A DNA stretch of 64,000 nucleotides from Eutreptiella sp. 'Long Island Sound 2002'. Its lineage: Eukaryota; Euglenozoa; Euglenophyceae; Eutreptiales; Eutreptiaceae. The notes under the pieces are model-generated. The model searched no databases and was not told the origin of the DNA. It worked only from the letters and a program-made list of their open reading frames with translations. The translations under genes were made by a program, and so were the position numbers. Each line of letters begins with the position of its first letter. Within the stretch, counting starts at the first letter, position 1. Below are positions 11,693 through 23,340 of this stretch, piece after piece. The stretch is from the NCBI GenBank assembly GCA_964036045.1, contig OZ038382.1, positions 88,273,795-88,337,794 of the forward strand. The letters are read 5' to 3'.

Positions 11693-12440
11693 CCATCATT
11701 ACCACCACCCCACCGGGACCAGGCATCCTCATCATCCTCCCTCCCGCCACCAGCACCGCCCCCACCCGAGGCATACCCAGGATTCGAAAAGGGCGCGAAG
11801 GTCCAGCAGCCCTTCCGCAACGACCACGCGGGCGACTGGATCTGGTGTGAGGGCACAATCCAGTAGTGCCTCCGCGACCTGGGGGACAGCGGGGGGCCAC
11901 AGATCCGGGTGGTCTGGCACCGCCACAAGGAGGTAGACCAAGGCAGCAGCGCCCCGGACAAGCCAGAAGGCCACACCCTAGAGTTCACCAGCGCCCACCC
12001 CATGCGGCTCCGCACCGACGAGAACAAGGCCCACAGAGGCACCAAATACACTGGGGAGCTCACCCCGGAGTGGAGCCAAGGCCTCCCCCCGCCGCGCCTA
12101 CCCAAGCGCCCACCACCCGGCAAAAAGTCCGCGGGCCCGAGTCCCCCTCCCTGACGGGGCAAGGGCCGAGGGCACAAGGCTCCACAGCCCCGGCCCGCCC
12201 CCATCAAGGCCTCCGACAACCTCCTCGACCTCAACCACCCGGCCGTCACATACTCCAAGGACGCCACAACCGCCCTCCAGGAGCTCCTGATGGCACAGGG
12301 GCGGGATTGGGTTCCCCACCTCCTCGCCTTCCAGAAACAAGGCCTACAACGTGACGATCCCCCAGAAACCACCCTCATATATACCCCGGACCAGAAAGCG
12401 TACAAATGCTACTGGCACCAAGGGACCCCCCTGTACGCCC
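11693..12440 (+). pseudogene. LINE-C, part 1: pre-endonuclease region and endonuclease start
   Basis: Plus-strand coding remains of an old LINE interrupted by both gypsy elements. Readable pieces are EAYPGFEKGAKVQQPFRND, then (after a stop) WHRHKEVDQGSSAPDK and TYSKDATTALQELL. After these comes an endonuclease-like start, WVPHLLAFQKQGLQ, where AP-endonucleases have a QE motif; here the Glu reads Lys. The frame ends in YKCYWHQGTPLYARTDAL just before gypsy-2 begins. The endonuclease resumes at 60,930. Stops and frame changes show heavy decay. Confidence 0.6.
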
Positions 12441-12444
12441 GAAC
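12441..12444. repeat. Target-site duplication of gypsy-2 (left copy, GAAC)
   Basis: GAAC precedes the LTR start TGAC; the same four bases follow the other LTR's terminal CA at 60,930-60,933. Four bases alone are weak, but the LTR ends and the resumption of LINE-C coding agree with it. Confidence 0.65.
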
Positions 12445-15438
12445 TGACGCGTTACCGTGGGGGTCCTGGCCACGGGACGCTGCGGTGGACACGCACAAGC
12501 AAGCAGGCAGGCAAAGCACTGCGCTCACAAGGGCATCCTCATGCTTCTGTCATGTGACAAAGCGTTTCAGGATCCTTGCCACTCTGAAACGAGGGAACAA
12601 AAGTAAGTACAGCAACACATCAGGATATGTACACATGGGGTAAAGACTGGACTGGAATGAGGGCATCACGGGACAATAGACACTCAGTCCGAACTCATAT
12701 CCCAATCCCAAGTCCGTCCCTTCCAGTGGCTGGCAGGGGCGGGGGCTCAAACACAACCCATGCCCTACTCAGTCCGGACTCTGAAACCCTGCCAGTGGGG
12801 GAGGGTGTCCCGCCCAGCCACAGGCATGTTCCTGGGAACCAAGCAGCTTCAAGGCCAACCAAAAATGATTCCCTATGCTCCCCCAACAGCAGGTCCCAAC
12901 TCTCTTCTGAGCCGGAGATAAAGCCCCGCCATTATTCCCTAGGAGTTGGTAGCTGAAAATGGGCTGTTTCAGCCCAAACTGATATTAGCTCCGAAAGCTC
13001 CAAAATTGACCCCTCGTCCGGCAGAGGTAGGGACCAGACAACTGACCCTATGCCCTTCGAGTATGAACTCATTGGAGCCCTCACCCAACCTGGTTCCCTC
13101 TGAGGTTCCGGCATCAGGGAACCACGGGTTCATCAAGTGGGGTCATGATGCCAAAGTCACCAAAATTGGCGTCATTCTCACGCGTGACTCGCCCGGCCAG
13201 GGCAAGGCCAATGACTCACAGGATAGAAGGCAGGACCTAGGACATATATCTGAGTGCACTACCTGAAATTGGGTCCGGGCTTCTTGTGGGCAAAGAGATA
13301 TGAGGCCGCCAAAAGATCACACGGGGGGGTGAAATTGGGGTCCCAAAAGGGGGTCATTTTGGCTGCTCAAAATGAGCCAAAATTGGGGGTATCCTCAACG
13401 GCATATCTCCACGCCGGGTTGGGGATCGGATCTGCCATTCCATATGCAATTCATTCAGAGTCCAACGGCGACCTACACGTACCTGGCCCTCAGGGATCTC
13501 CTTGGGCCTCGGCGTGGTGAGGATCCACACTGGGTCCACAAATGCCAAAGTGGCAAAATCGTCCACACTCACTTTGGGCTAGCACCTTGACGAAGGTTGC
13601 TCCGCTTCGCCACGTGGTGTGCGAACCATGGTGACCAATATCCATAACACCCATGTCATATATGGTGCATTGGTCCATGCGTCTGGCGTGCATGAGGGGG
13701 CTGAACATGGTGGACGGCAGGCAGAAAATGTGGAAAATCGCTCAAAATGGCCGAAAATGCGCACACTCATGGGTGGGGCAAATGAGGCACATGCCTCACT
13801 TGGAACGGAGTGTGCCATAGAATTCGTATCAAGTCATTTGCGTCCAACATACCTTTTGGGCGTCGCCCAAACCCCTCCGATTTTGGGAATTGCAGGGTCA
13901 CCAAGTGAGCCCGTGATTTGGGATTGTCCCAAATTGCCAACATGGCGGCCACAGTATGCCAAGCCCAAGAGGAGTTGTCCGCCGGGTCCAAGATATGTTG
14001 GGCACCAAAGCGTGTACCCCCATGACATACTTGAGTCATGATGTCAATTGAGCGCAACGTTGAGATACAGGGTCGCCAATTGACATCATGACGGGCAAAG
14101 AACACCAAAATTTGCCAAAAAACACGCAAAAGTGCCTTGAAAACTGCACAAATATATTAGAATATCTTCGGCTTGGATTTGGTAATCGACCAATCCTTCT
14201 AAACACAATGACTTGACACCAATGACCTCCGATTCCACATATGTGCTCCACTTGGGGCGCTTTGGAAGGCCGCGAGCGCCGCCTCCAAAGTGGGCACATG
14301 CAAACATGGAATATTGCAAAAAACACACCTTGCTCGCAACGAATCGCTTCGGGAGCGCTGCACAAGCGTCCCTTTACAAAGGTTAGGCTCGCGAGTGTTG
14401 GTCTGGAGTACAATGAAGGGTTTCGTGCGATATGGGGTCCATTGGCGGGTTAGCCTTGGAATGGTGCACCCGCCAAATGGGCGAGTGATATGACACCAAA
14501 TATGGCATACAACCCTACCCTCGCCTTCTACACCCAACCTACTGGCCTAGAATCAAAGTGTGCCTATATTCTAGAGTAACGTTGGTCCCTTAACACGCAT
14601 GCAAGTGCTGTTGTCGAAAATCGACCTCCCTTCGGAAAGCCGAATTTTAGCTTGCACGCAAAATATATTGCCAATATATATATGGAGATCATATATGTAC
14701 TATCCTGGGAAGACAAGTGATATGCCCCGATGTAGAGGCAAGCAAAGAAGGAGAAAACGCCAACTCAACATACTTCTACACGTACTTGGACGCCAAGTAC
14801 GTGAGATTGCCCATTTCTTGGAAAACACTCAAAATAAATAACCCTTTGGGCCTATGGAGTTCGAATCCTTTGGCCTCATCCTATGACTATGGGGGGCAAA
14901 ACCTCGTACACAGTGCCTATGAGGCACGTTAATTCGTTCCTGGGCGCTTGAACGCTCGTAACCCTTGTTATTTCACTTCGGGGGTTCAGAGCGCCTTCGG
15001 CTGCCCAGATTTTCCGGGAAAAAACTGGGACTTGATGCGTTTTATCAAGGAAAAAAATGCGGATCATTCGAAGAGTGTTTCAGTCTTAACTTGTAAAAAG
15101 ATCGTTTTACAGAATCATCTATCGCAGTGCACGGAACGGGCGACGTCAGGCGGCGATTTCACAACAATTAGAAATCGCGGGAGAAATCGGGTATTTCACC
15201 GATTTCTAACCGCAAATCGACCAGGACAGTGAAATTATGGTAATTCCACATCGATTTAATGGTTAAAATCGGATTCCAGATTTCGCAGGTTAGAGACCAG
15301 GGATATCCCGCTGACAGCCGGTGTCAACGGCTTCCGCACGGATGTGACAGCTCACAGGCCTCCGGGCCATGGGCCATAACGGGTGTGACGGCTCACAGGC
15401 CTCCGCGCCATGGGCCATAGGTTCTGGGTACCGCTCCA
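12445..15438 (-). repeat. gypsy-2 3' LTR, uninterrupted
   Basis: A 2,994-bp LTR starting TGAC at 12,445 and ending CA at 15,437-15,438. It aligns with 48,610-48,789 plus 58,107-60,929 (3,003 bp) throughout. The first 180 bp differ at about seven positions. It preserves the empty target for LINE-A1 at 12,610-12,624. Short open frames inside it are not conserved enough to call genes. AT-rich TATA-like runs near 14,660-14,700 could hold the promoter, but that is a guess. Confidence 0.9.
15338..15420 (-). promoter_or_regulatory. Direct repeat in gypsy-2 U3, possible enhancer
   Basis: Two adjacent ~42-bp copies sharing GTGACRGCTCACAGGCCTCC and the CCATGGGCCATA that follows, close to the LTR's coding-strand start. 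The same pair occurs in the other LTR at about 60,832-60,912. Tandem motifs in U3 often carry enhancer activity in LTR elements; function here is inferred only from position. Confidence 0.4.
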
Positions 15439-16926
15439 CCCCCCTCCTTAGAGCAAACACTAGGGGGGGCTGGATAACACCCAAGCATGGCAGCGGGTAC
15501 CCAGGACCATTCCCTGAAGGGGGGGGGGTGTCACATCGTCACGGCAGGCCGATTTGCGGGTTAGGCTGCCCAGTACAATCCCACAGTAAGACAGGTACAG
15601 TGCTGTAGCTGTTGGTAACTGCAAGTATAGTATCAAGTATCAAGTCCCGGGTCCTGGCGGGGATGTTGACCCGTTAACCCATACTAGGCGCACCGGGTGC
15701 CGGCTGTGGCAGTGGCAGTGGCAGTGGCAGTGGCAGTGGCAGTGGCATACACGGCTAACATAGGCGTCACACGAGGACGGAGGTGGTCCCACAGGTCAAA
15801 GGCGATCACATAGGTCCATCAGGCTACCCAAGGCTTCCCAAGGCCGCAGTCTGGGGGAGAGTCCCCACGGCTCCTTCCTTGGGCGCACCATGTCCATATC
15901 CACGACGCGAGTCCAGAGTGGTAAAGCCGAAGGAGCTCCTCCATGAGGGATCGGGCATCAAGGCCGTCTTTTCCCTCGCTCCATTACCACGAAGGCCATG
16001 CATGGGGGAGTCCCCATGCAGTCTGGGCAGAATCGTCGACTCCTCAAACTACCAGTTTCCCAGGCAGACTGACCGAGGTCAGGACACCGGAGGACGCCAC
16101 CGGACTGCAAGTGCGTCTGCGAGTCGGTAGGCTCACACTGGGACTGACAGTGGCAGACCGCTGGGAGTGTAGTGAGGCAACTGGGCTTCCCGCCTGGCGC
16201 CATCAGGATCTCAGCACATCACAGCCAGTAGGGCACACGGTATCACAGACACTCAAACAGAAGAATCTGTAGTTAGGTACTGGTCCAGGCTGGACCTTAT
16301 GTGAGAGCATGTACACGGCGACTCAGGGCGCCTTCGTATTCCGATTTGTGTCCCTTCCGGGGGAAAAACAGTCCATATTATGGTGATGGACTGACGACAC
16401 TTAACATACAGATGAACATATCCTGGGGAACAGAAAAAAAAGCAATGCGCGGGGTAATAGGCGTGTAAACACACTCTGGTCAGAGCGCGAAACCACGCCC
16501 CGGTTAGGATAAGGCATATGCAGGAGGGTGGACAGGAAAACGCCTGAGTTCAGGCCATATATAGTCTGCAGACACACGTAGACTGGTCTGGACCCCGCAA
16601 GTGCCATGGGACCAGACCACACACCAAAAACCGCAATGCCGATGCCAGCGGCATCCGTTGCGCAACGTCGTATGGGCTTCAAGGCTGCAAGAGCTCAGGA
16701 AATGTCAAGGTCAGTTCCCTGCCTGGTTTCAGCAAGGATTCAGCAGGCGGGAAGTGACGAATAGGAGTTGAAGAGAGGGGCCATCCTCCCCTGGATTCAG
16801 CAGGGGGGGGTATATGGCCACTCTGATGGCAGGTCACCGGATGATGGAAGAGAGCAAGCAAGTGAGGGATGATCCCTCGACCAAACAAGTGCTAAAACTG
16901 CATCAGGGGAGAGCTCAGGGCGGTGA
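15439..16926 (-). other. gypsy-2 polypurine tract and long 3' untranslated region
   Basis: Positions 15,439-15,450 read TAAGGAGGGGGG on the coding strand, directly before the LTR's TG; this is the polypurine tract. The following 1.5 kb up to the pol stop at 16,927 has no convincing coding. It includes a short hexanucleotide repeat. Confidence 0.75.
15708..15747. repeat. (TGGCAG)n microsatellite
   Basis: About six uninterrupted copies of TGGCAG lie within the gypsy-2 3' untranslated region. Confidence 0.9.
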
Positions 16927-17382
16927 TCAGGCGCCCCTAGCTGCAATCGCCCGGGTGGGTGCTGCCAAGTCCGAGACGTTGATCTTGGTCTTGTGCTTGC
17001 GGATGTAGTCCATGAAGGGGGTATTAATTCCGGGGCACGAACGAGGAGACGGTTCCCAGGTGTCGTGGGACGGCCCATAGCCTCGCCAACGAACCTTGCA
17101 CTCCAGGCCTCTGGGTGCTGAGGCGTTCGGATGCTGGGCCAGGATGTTCTGGACGGTATAGTCGTCCTGCTCAGCATAGTCGTCGTCCGAATCAGCCTCA
17201 TGTGCGGCATAGTCCAGGAACACATGTTGGCCACGGAGGTCGGGTTGCCGCACACAGAGTTGAGTCTCGTGGCGCTCCCGGAACTGTCCATTACGCAACT
17301 TGATGCGGTAGGTGTCCTCACCAATCCTGCGGACCAGCTCTCCGGGTGTGAACCAGGTTTTGGTGCGGTGGGTGCCCATAGG
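16927..17382 (-). pseudogene. gypsy-2 integrase C-terminus with chromodomain
   Basis: An open minus-strand frame reads THRTKTWFTPGELVRRIGED, then TYRIKLRNGQFRERHETQL and an acidic linker (HEADSDDDYAEQDDYT). The chromodomain follows (VQNILAQHP, GLECKVRWRGYGPSHDTWEP; about 17,020-17,170), with the aromatic and W-E-P positions intact. The stop is at 16,927. The frame begins at PMG exactly where LINE-A2 enters and continues the integrase that ends at 32,970. It is the best-preserved chromodomain in the window. The domain would read histone marks to direct integration. Confidence 0.88.
17375..17382. repeat. Target-site duplication of LINE-A2 (left copy)
   Basis: CCCATAGG here and at 32,962-32,969. 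Joining the two flanks through one copy restores the gypsy-2 integrase frame. Confidence 0.75.
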
Positions 17383-17770
17383 ACGGGTCCCCACGCCCGC
17401 ACCCCCCCGCACCCACAGCCAGTGGGTAGTGGGCCCCGGCAGCCCGCCCAGAGGGCGGGCAGTCGGGGGTGGCAGAGCGCCCGACCCCGGACGCCCCACA
17501 CGCAGGCAAGAGGGCCCCCCCCCGGGCTGCCTCGTGCCGCTCCCACAGCACGCAAGAAGCGCGCGCTGTGGGGTTGGTGACGGGTCCCCACGCCCACACC
17601 CCCCCGCACCCACAGCCAGTGGGTAATGGTCCCCGGCAGCCCGCCCAGAGGGCGGACAGTTGAAGGTGGGAGAGCGCCCGACCCCGGACGCCCCACACCC
17701 AAACAAGAGGCACCCCCCCCCGGGCACCCTCATGCCGCCCCCACAGCGCACAAAGCCAGCTCGCAAGAGG
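17383..17770 (+). repeat. GC-rich ~200-bp array, segment 1 (about 2 units)
   Basis: Units carry GACGGGTCCCCACGCCC, the palindrome-like GCCCGCCCAGAGGGCGGGC, a GAGAGCGCCCGACCCC block and a C-run. This is the same unit as at 19,281-20,100 and 28,147-31,350. The segment stops within a unit at CTCGCAAGAG. Confidence 0.9.
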
Positions 17771-19280
17771 TAGGTAGGTAGGTAGGTATCTTCGGGAGCT
17801 CGGGATGCCTCCTTTGACAATGCAGGAAGAAGGTCTTACCAAGGGGACGTCCTGTCCCTCCTATTGCCCTATGTTAGGTGCCTCTTGAGCCGCTCCCGCA
17901 TGTGCTTGGGAAGGCAATGTCGCGGCCACCCGGTCCATGTGTCCCAGGTGGGAGGATGTCCCCACGTGTTTCCATGAGTAGGGCCACATGCCCCCTCCTT
18001 TGGGCGGGAGCTCTGGGGGCTGCCCAGCCGTGTGGAGTATCTCCTACCACAAGGGGTATTGCTCCCGCTTGTCTACGGTACGCCCGCCTCACTCTTGTGG
18101 CTTGAGTTGCGGGGCCGCTCTGCTTGGCAGGCGACCCCCTCCTGGACTGTGTACCGGCTCGCCTATCACCGGTTGCTTCCATTGCTCCGGGTGACGTTTG
18201 CCATGGTCCCCGATGCAGCCTTGCCGGGCTCGGACCAGTGGCCGTGGAGTACCGCTCCTGCAATTGGCCCGGTGGCTCGGCTGGGTCGCCCCAGTGTGTC
18301 CGACCCATGGGGTGTTGGCTCTTTCCTGTCCCTTGGCCGCCCTACGTGTGTGCAGTGTCCTGGGCCACTTGGCTCCTGTTCAACAGTGTGCCCGCTCGGT
18401 GTGTTGTTTTGCGTGTGCGGTGTCCTGGGCCTCCTGGCTCCTGTTCACCGGTGTGCCCGCTCGGTGTGTTGTGTTGTGTGTGCGGTGTCCTGGGCCACTT
18501 GGCTCCTGTTCACCGGTGTGCCCGCGCGGTGTGTTGTGTTGCGTGTGCGGTGTCCTGGGCCACCTGGCTCCTGTTCACCGATGTGCCTGCTCGGTGTGTT
18601 GTTTCGCGTGTGCGGTGTCCTGGGCCACCTCGCTCCTGTTCACCGGTGTGCCCGCTCGGTGTGTTCTGTTGCGTGTACGGTATCCTGGGCCTCGTGGCTC
18701 CTGTTCATCGGTGTGCCCGCTCGGTGGGTTGTGTTGTGTGTGCGGTGTCCTGGGCTACTTGGCTCCTGTTCACCGGTGTGCCCGCGCGGTGTGTTGTGTT
18801 GCGTGTGCGGTGTCCTTGGTTTCCTGGCTCCTGTTCACCGGTGTGCCCGCTCGGTGTGTTGTTTCGCGTGTGCGGTCTCCTGGGCCACCTGGCTCCTGTT
18901 CACCGGTGTGCCCGCTCGGTGTGTTCTTTTGCGTGTACGGTGTCCTGGGCCTCCTGGCTCCTGTTCACCGGTGTGCCCGCTCGGTGGGTTGTGTTGTGTA
19001 TGCGGTGTCCTGGGCCACTTGACTCCTGTTCACCGGTGTGCCTGCGCGGTGTGTTGTGTTGCGTGTGCGGTGTCCTTGGTTTCCTGGCTCCTGTTCACCG
19101 GTGTGCCCGCTCGGCGGGTTGTGTTGCGTGTGCGGTGTCCTGAGCCACCTGGCTCTCGTTCACCGGTGTGCCCGCTCGGTGTGTTGTTTTGCGTGTGCGG
19201 TGTCCTGGGCCACTTGGCTCCTGTTCAACGGTGTGCCCGCTCGGTGTGTTGTGTTGCGTGTGCGGTGTCCTGGGCCACTT
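17771..19280. mobile_element. 1.5-kb insertion of unknown type in the array
   Basis: It interrupts a ~200-bp unit between CTCGCAAGAG (ending 17,770) and CGCGCGCTGTGG (from about 19,281). The left edge is (GTAG)n, 17,771-17,790, which could be the 3' tail of a retroelement on the minus strand. The right part is a 65-bp minisatellite. No target-site duplication is clear and no protein domain is seen at 17,790-18,350. Classification as an insertion rests on the clean interruption of the unit. Confidence 0.55.
18352..19275. repeat. 65-bp minisatellite, about 14 copies
   Basis: Each unit contains GGTGTCCTGGGCCACTTGGC, CTCCTGTTCACCGGTGTGCC and a variable CGCTCGGTGTGTTGTGTTGC block. The period is 65 bp (for example 18,356, 18,421, 18,486, 18,551). 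Copies differ at recurring positions (CTTGG/CCTGG; TGTGTT/TTTTGC). Because 65 is not a multiple of three, long open frames across it are accidental. Confidence 0.95.
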
Positions 19281-20100
19281 GGCGCGCGCTGTGGGGTCGG
19301 TGACGGATCCACGCCCGCATCCCCCCGCACCCTCAGCCAGTGGATAGTGGGCCCCGGCAGCCCGTCCGGAGGGCAAGCGGTCGGGGTTGGGAGAGCGCCC
19401 GACCCCGGACGCCCAACACCCAGGCAGGAGGCGCCCCCCCCGAGCGCCCTCGTGCCGCCCCCACAGCGCGCAAAGCAAGCTCGCAAGAGCGCGCGCTGTT
19501 GGGTTGGTGACTGGTCCCCACGCCCGCACCCCCCCGCACCCACAGCCAGTGGGTAGTGGGCCCCGGCAGCCCGACCAGAGGGCGAGCAGTCGGGGGTGGG
19601 AGAGCGCCCGACCCCGCACGCCCCACACCCAGGCAGGAGGCGCCCCCCTCGGGCGCCCTCGTGCCGCCCCCACAGCGCGCAAAGCCAGCTCGCAAGAGCG
19701 CGGCCTGTGGGGTTGTTGACGGGTCCCCACGCCCGCAACGCCCCGCACCCACAGCCAGTGGGTATTGGGCCCCGGCAGCCCGCCCAGAGGGCGGGCAGTT
19801 GGGGGTGGCAGAGCGCCCGACCCCGGACGCCCCACACCCGGGCAAGAGGCGCCCCCCCCGGGCACCCTCATGCCGCCCCCACAGCACGCAAGAGAGTGCG
19901 CTGTGGGGTTGGTGACGGGTCCCCACGCCCGCATCCCCCCGCACCCACAGCCAGTGGGCAGTGGGCCCCGGCAGCCCGCCCAGAGGGCGGGCAGTCGGGG
20001 TTGGGAGAGCGCCCGACCCCGGACGCCCCACACCCAGGCAGGAGGCGCCCCCCCGGGGGCCCTCGTGCCGCCCCCACAGCGCGCAAAGCAAGCTCGTAAG
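19281..20100 (+). repeat. GC-rich ~200-bp array, segment 2 (about 4 units)
   Basis: The same unit as 17,383-17,770. It resumes in phase after the 1.5-kb insertion and is cut at CTCGTAAG by the inverted-repeat element starting at 20,101. Confidence 0.92.
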
Positions 20101-20136
20101 CACCTAGGATTTTTTGGGGTCAAAAAATCCGAAAAC
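20101..20136 (+). repeat. Left terminal inverted repeat
   Basis: Begins CACCTAGGATTTTTTGGGG. The first 13 bases are the exact reverse complement of the right end at 28,134-28,146; weaker matching continues inward (AATCCGAAAA against AATCCCGTAA). Confidence 0.8.
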
Positions 20137-20379
20137 CAGCTACAGTCAGAAATACTACTTTTTTTGTCACCTTATACCATAAAGAGCATATTTTCCGGAG
20201 TTAGCCCCCCCCCCCCCCGGCCTCCAAATTGGAATTTTCCAGCCCCTAGATCGACAATGCAGTCTTGATTCCATCTAAAATCAGCCGTATCAGAGAAATA
20301 TGACATTCACCACCTAGTTGCGAATAGCAGCTTTTGTATAGCTCAAACCATACATGTTTGTTTTTGGCAGGAAATACCG
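20137..20379. other. Unique stretch inside the inverted-repeat element
   Basis: Non-coding, with a C-run (about 20,206-20,218). Nothing further recognised. Confidence 0.5.
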
Positions 20380-22090
20380 TTTTTTGGTGATGGCGGCTCC
20401 AAACACTCGATAAGGTGCTCCAAAACCTTGCAAAACACGTTTGTTTGAGTCCACCACACTCAACGTAGGGTATGGGGCCCTACAACTGACCACTCATGCC
20501 CCAAAAATGCTGTTTTAGGCCAAAAAATTGGCAATTTTTGGGCAAAAAAAGCCGTTTTTTGGTGATGGTGGCTCCGGAACCCTTGATCATTTGCTCCAAA
20601 AAACTGCAAAACACGTTGTTTCGAGTCCAGCACCCTCGAAAAAGGGTATGGAGCCCTACCTGTGACCACTCAGGCCCCAAAAAACACTGTTTTAGGCCAA
20701 ACAATGGCTTTTTTGGCCGAAAAATGCGTTTTTTTGGTGATGGCGGCCCTGAAACCCTTGATTATCTGCTCGACAACCTTGCAAAAAATTTTCTACTGAG
20801 TCCAGCACCCTGAAAATAGGGTATGGGGCCCTACAACTGACCACTCAGGCCCCAAAAACGCTGTTTTAGGCTACAAAATGGCATTTTTTGGCCATTTTTG
20901 GGCAAAAAATGCGGTTTTTCTTTGTGATGGCGGCTCGGAAACACTCAATAACATGCTCCAAAACCTTGCAAAACACGTTTCCTTGACACCAGCACCCTGA
21001 GAACAGGGTGGGGGGGCCCACAACTGCCCACTCAGGCCCCAAAAACACTGTTTTGGGGAAAAAATGGCCTTTTTTGTCCATTTTGGGGCAAAAATGCGGC
21101 TTTTTGATGATGGCGGCTCCAAAACAATCGATAACTTGCTCCAGAACCTTGCAAAACACTTTTTTTTGAGTCCAGCACCCTCAAAATAGGGTGGTGAGCC
21201 CTACAACTGACCACTCAGGCCCCAAACACACTGTTTCAGGCCACAAAATGGTTTTTTTTTCGCCATTTTTGGGCCAAAAATGGGGTTTTTTGGTGATGGC
21301 GGCTCCAAGGAAACTCGATTACTTGCTCCAAAACGTTGCAAAACACTTCTTGGTGAGTCCAGCACCCTCAAAATAGGGTGGGGGGCCCTACAGCTGACCA
21401 CTCAGGCCCCAGAAACACTGTTTTGAGCCAAAAAATGTCTTTTTTTGGCCTTTTTTGGGCAAAAAATGCGGTTGTTTGGTGATGGCGGCTCCATAAAGCC
21501 TCGATAACCTGCTCCAAAAACGTACGAAACACTTTCCTTCGAGTCCAGCACCCTCAAAATAGGCTGGGGAGCCCTACAACTGACCACTCAGGCGCCAGAA
21601 ACACTGTTTTAGGCCAGAAAGTGGCTTTTTTTGCCATTTTTGGGCAAAAAATGCGGTTTTTTTGGTGATGGCGGCTCCGACAAACTCGATAACCTGCTCC
21701 AAAACCTCGCAAAACCCTTTTTTTTGAGTCCAGCACCCTCAAAATAGGGTGGGGGGCCCTAAAACTGCCAACTCAGGCCCCCAAAACACTGTTTTAGGTC
21801 AAAAAATGGCTTTTTTTGGCCATTTTTGGGCAAAAAATGAGGTTTTTTTTGGAGATGGCGGCTCTAAAAACACTCACCAGCTTGCACCACAACCTGGCAA
21901 AACACGTTTTTTTGAGTCCAGCACCCTCAAAATAGGGTTGGGGGCCCTACATCCGACCACTCAGGCCCCACAAACACTGTTTTAGGCCAAAAACTGGCAT
22001 TTTTTGGCCATTTTTTGGGCTAAAAATGCAATTTTCCCTGTGCTGGCGGCTCGGAAACACTTCATAACTTGCTCCAATACCCTTCGAAGA
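20380..22090. repeat. Left subterminal array, ~175-188-bp units, about 10 copies
   Basis: The recurring landmark GATGGCGGCTCC appears near 20,391, 20,565, 20,739, 20,926, 21,109, 21,293, 21,480, 21,667, 21,855 and (altered) 22,043. Each unit has GAGTCCAGCACCCTCAAAAT, CCACTCAGGCCCCAAAAACA and a self-complementary block of TTTTTGGCC and GGCCAAAAA runs that can fold into a hairpin. No coding. Confidence 0.93.
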
Positions 22091-22149
22091 ACACAAATCG
22101 AACCTGCACCATTTTTCATGTGTTCACTCGGGCTGCTTCTTGTCCTTCC

Positions 22150-22440
22150 AGGTCTGCACTGAAAATAAACTGACGTCAGGCAACAGGCAACAGACAACAG
22201 ACAACAGACAATGGACGACGACATTCAACAAACTGCAGGCAACAGAAAACCGACAACAGACAACAAACAAAAGACAGAGGGTGACGATGTTCAACTGACG
22301 GCCGGCAACAGAGCGATAGACAACGGACAACGGACAACAACGGACAACAAATAGCAGACAACAGTTGACGACTTCCAACTGAAGTCAGGCAACAGACAAC
22401 AGTCAACAGACAACAGGGCCCTGGACAACACTGGCTGGCA
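22150..22440. repeat. Degenerate (ACAACAG)n stretch
   Basis: Runs of CAACAGACAACAGACAAC, broken by diverged spacers, are dispersed between about 22,170 and 22,430. Low-complexity; between it and 22,830 I see no gene. Confidence 0.8.
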
Positions 22441-22829
22441 TGCGGCAGGCCAACTTGCTGCCATGCAGCGGTCAGTCAGTGATGCGGTTACCATACATAA
22501 TGAGGCAAAGTGAAGTGTAATGGACGATATCAAGGAGGCATGGACGATATCAAGACACAGCCTCATGCGGGAGGCATGGCAGATATGCAGGATTTTGATG
22601 TTCTCTGAACCAGATTTTCCGGCCACTAGATGGTGCAGTTCTACATTCTCCCCGCACAGGTGTTCTGTTATTTCCTGAGACACACTGCTTGTGCGTCGGT
22701 CAACGCAATAAATCTGTTAAGCCCTACTTCCAGACGGGGCAGCTGTGAAGTAGGAACAGGCACAATCTCAGGAAGGGCCCTGAGTAAATACGCATGTGGC
22801 ATCTACAGACCTTTGTCGTATTGAAATAT

Positions 22830-23340
22830 TCAGCAAAGCAATCTTGGCGATAGACAAAACTCAATGCCAAGCAATATCGAATTCCTGCTGTACGAAATCA
22901 GGACAGATTTCATAAATGTGTCAAAAGCAATTGCCGATTGCCCATTTCCATTCCTCCCCATTCCATTGGGCGCCCCACTGTGCACCACTTCAGATTCCTT
23001 GCGAGCTGCTTCCAATTCCTTGCGAGCTGCCTCGGCAGCTGATGCAGCCGCTTCCTTATCAGCGGCATCCTTGTTCGCCTTCTCCAAATCCGAGGCACGG
23101 GCCTTCGCCCTGCACAACTCATCGCTGCGTGCCTTGCGCTCCTTCTCCAACCCAATCTGCACCCGCCGAAGCTCTTTGGCCGTCTGCTCGGCCTTCCCCT
23201 GTGTGGTGCGGGCTGCCGTCACGTCTGTCTTGGCACGGCTGCACTTGGCCTTCACGGCAGCGTCTGTGCGGCGTCGGATCTCGCTCTACACGAAGGCCTC
23301 ATTGAGCTTTGCCGGGGGCTCTGGCCTGGCCCGTAGTGCC
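22830..23340 (-). pseudogene. Coiled-coil protein fragment, unrecognised
   Basis: A minus-strand frame (142 codons from 23,255) whose first two thirds form an Ala/Lys/Glu-rich helix with heptad character (AEQTAKELRRVQIGLEKERK; AAASAAEAARKELEAARKE). A different tail follows (NGMGRNGNGQSAIAFDTFMK). Codon use is plausible, but there is no homologue I can name. A longer upstream frame (to about 23,340) is Pro/Ala-rich. It may be one exon of an element-encoded protein or captured host sequence. Confidence 0.4.

Noticed and set aside
13619-14041. ORF inside the gypsy-2 LTR, with a partner near 59,031-59,426
   Set aside because: Frames diverge in length between LTR copies and no protein feature is seen; treated as non-coding LTR.
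12445-17382. Two gypsy elements sharing one LTR (tandem dimer)
   Set aside because: Considered because the 12.4-15.4 kb LTR appeared to have a leader on the left. The left 180 bp proved to be part of the LTR itself (it matches 48,610-48,789), with LINE-C outside it.
18032-19303. A 423-codon plus-strand open frame with repeated Cys-rich blocks
   Set aside because: The repeats come from the 65-bp minisatellite read through successive frames; several frames stay open equally.
22150-22440. Interstitial telomere
   Set aside because: ACAACAG-type units are degenerate and match no telomeric repeat.
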